The position numbers were made by a program, and so were the translations under genes. The notes beneath the pieces are model-generated. The model was not told the origin of the DNA and ran no database searches. It saw nothing but the letters and a program-made list of their open reading frames with translations. A stretch of DNA of 5,515 bases, from positions 1-5,515 of the forward strand of contig DBCA01000012.1 in NCBI GenBank assembly GCA_002292805.1. The letters are read 5' to 3'. The DNA comes from Caryophanales bacterium UBA970. GTDB taxonomy: Bacteria > Bacillota_I > Bacilli_A > RFN20 > CAG-826. Below are positions 5,378-5,515 of this stretch, in pieces; position 1 is the first letter of the stretch, and every line of letters begins with the position of its first letter.

Positions 5378-5515
5378 GTTAGGATTTATTTTATCGCTCA
5401 TCTTTGTGATTCAGCTCCTATTAATGACAGGGGACATTGCCATCATTCAAGCCAAGCAAACCCAACTGCAGGCATTTGCAACCACCATCGGTCAGCGGAT
5501 TTCTTTAGAAGGTGG
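5367..5515 (+). CDS. Single-pass pilin-like membrane protein, 5' end only, cut by right edge
   Basis: The first 49 codons of an open frame that runs off the right edge without a stop. ATG 5367 is the first possible start, because an in-frame TGA lies at 5361-5363; it overlaps the TadC-like gene by 11 bp. A weak AGG (5356-5358) sits eight bases upstream. The protein begins with a short basic tip (MASK), one transmembrane helix (about residues 5-28), then a Gln/Ala-rich amphipathic helix with QAKQTQLQAFATTIGQR. This is the usual shape of a pilin or TadE/TadF-like minor pilin placed after tadC. A G6-F7 junction resembles a class of prepilin cleavage sites, but the glutamate expected at +5 is absent. 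Whether it is a major or minor subunit cannot be judged from the fragment. Confidence 0.7.
   Translation, partial: MASKLGFILSLIFVIQLLLMTGDIAIIQAKQTQLQAFATTIGQRISLEG

Noticed and set aside
1..5515. CRISPR arrays, tRNA/rRNA genes, insertion sequences, attachment sites
   Set aside because: No repeat-spacer periodicity, cloverleaf or rRNA-like stretch, terminal inverted repeats or transposase-like frame was seen; the window is almost fully coding.

Overview
The window looks like chromosomal DNA of a low-GC, monoderm bacterium that uses the standard genetic code: TGA terminates several clearly tiled genes and TGG encodes the many tryptophans. The mix suggests a Bacilli lineage near the Mollicutes (Acholeplasma/Izemoplasma/Haloplasma-like) or the Erysipelotrichia. 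The clues are lpdA next to a lipoate ligase, a short HTH protein resembling small Mollicutes/phage-type regulators, and a Tad-type machine. This placement is an inference and cannot be settled from 5.5 kb.

Region 1 (1-1325) is lipoate metabolism. The 3' end of dihydrolipoyl dehydrogenase (E3) enters from the left edge. It meets, tail to tail, a complete lipoate-protein ligase A gene on the minus strand. A 12-bp hairpin between them can terminate transcription from both sides. The ligase attaches the lipoyl group to the E2 partner on which E3 acts, so the two genes share one pathway.

Region 2 (1326-1457) is a 132-bp divergent intergenic region. It holds the lplA ribosome binding site, a perfect TATAAT -10 box facing right, and a strong ribosome binding site for the rightward operon.

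Region 3 (1458 to the right edge) is a tightly packed rightward operon of at least seven genes with gaps of one base or overlaps throughout. In order: a 105-aa HTH-like protein; a 314-aa probably exported, beta-rich protein of unknown family; a 150-aa single-pass TadE-like minor pilin candidate; a compact 325-aa CpaF/TadA-type secretion ATPase with intact motor motifs; two GspF-domain membrane proteins matching TadB and TadC in order; and the start of another single-pass pilin-like protein cut by the edge. Together these form the motor and inner-membrane platform of a small Tad (type IVc) pilus or pseudopilus. The ATPase would drive subunit extraction through the TadB/TadC platform, and the small one-TM proteins would be subunits or tip components. 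No prepilin peptidase, Flp major pilin or secretin is visible here. A secretin is not expected in a monoderm; the others may lie beyond the edge or elsewhere.

The most interesting part is this minimal Tad-like operon led by a possible DNA-binding protein and carrying an unrecognised 314-aa exported protein in the position of an accessory or tip subunit.
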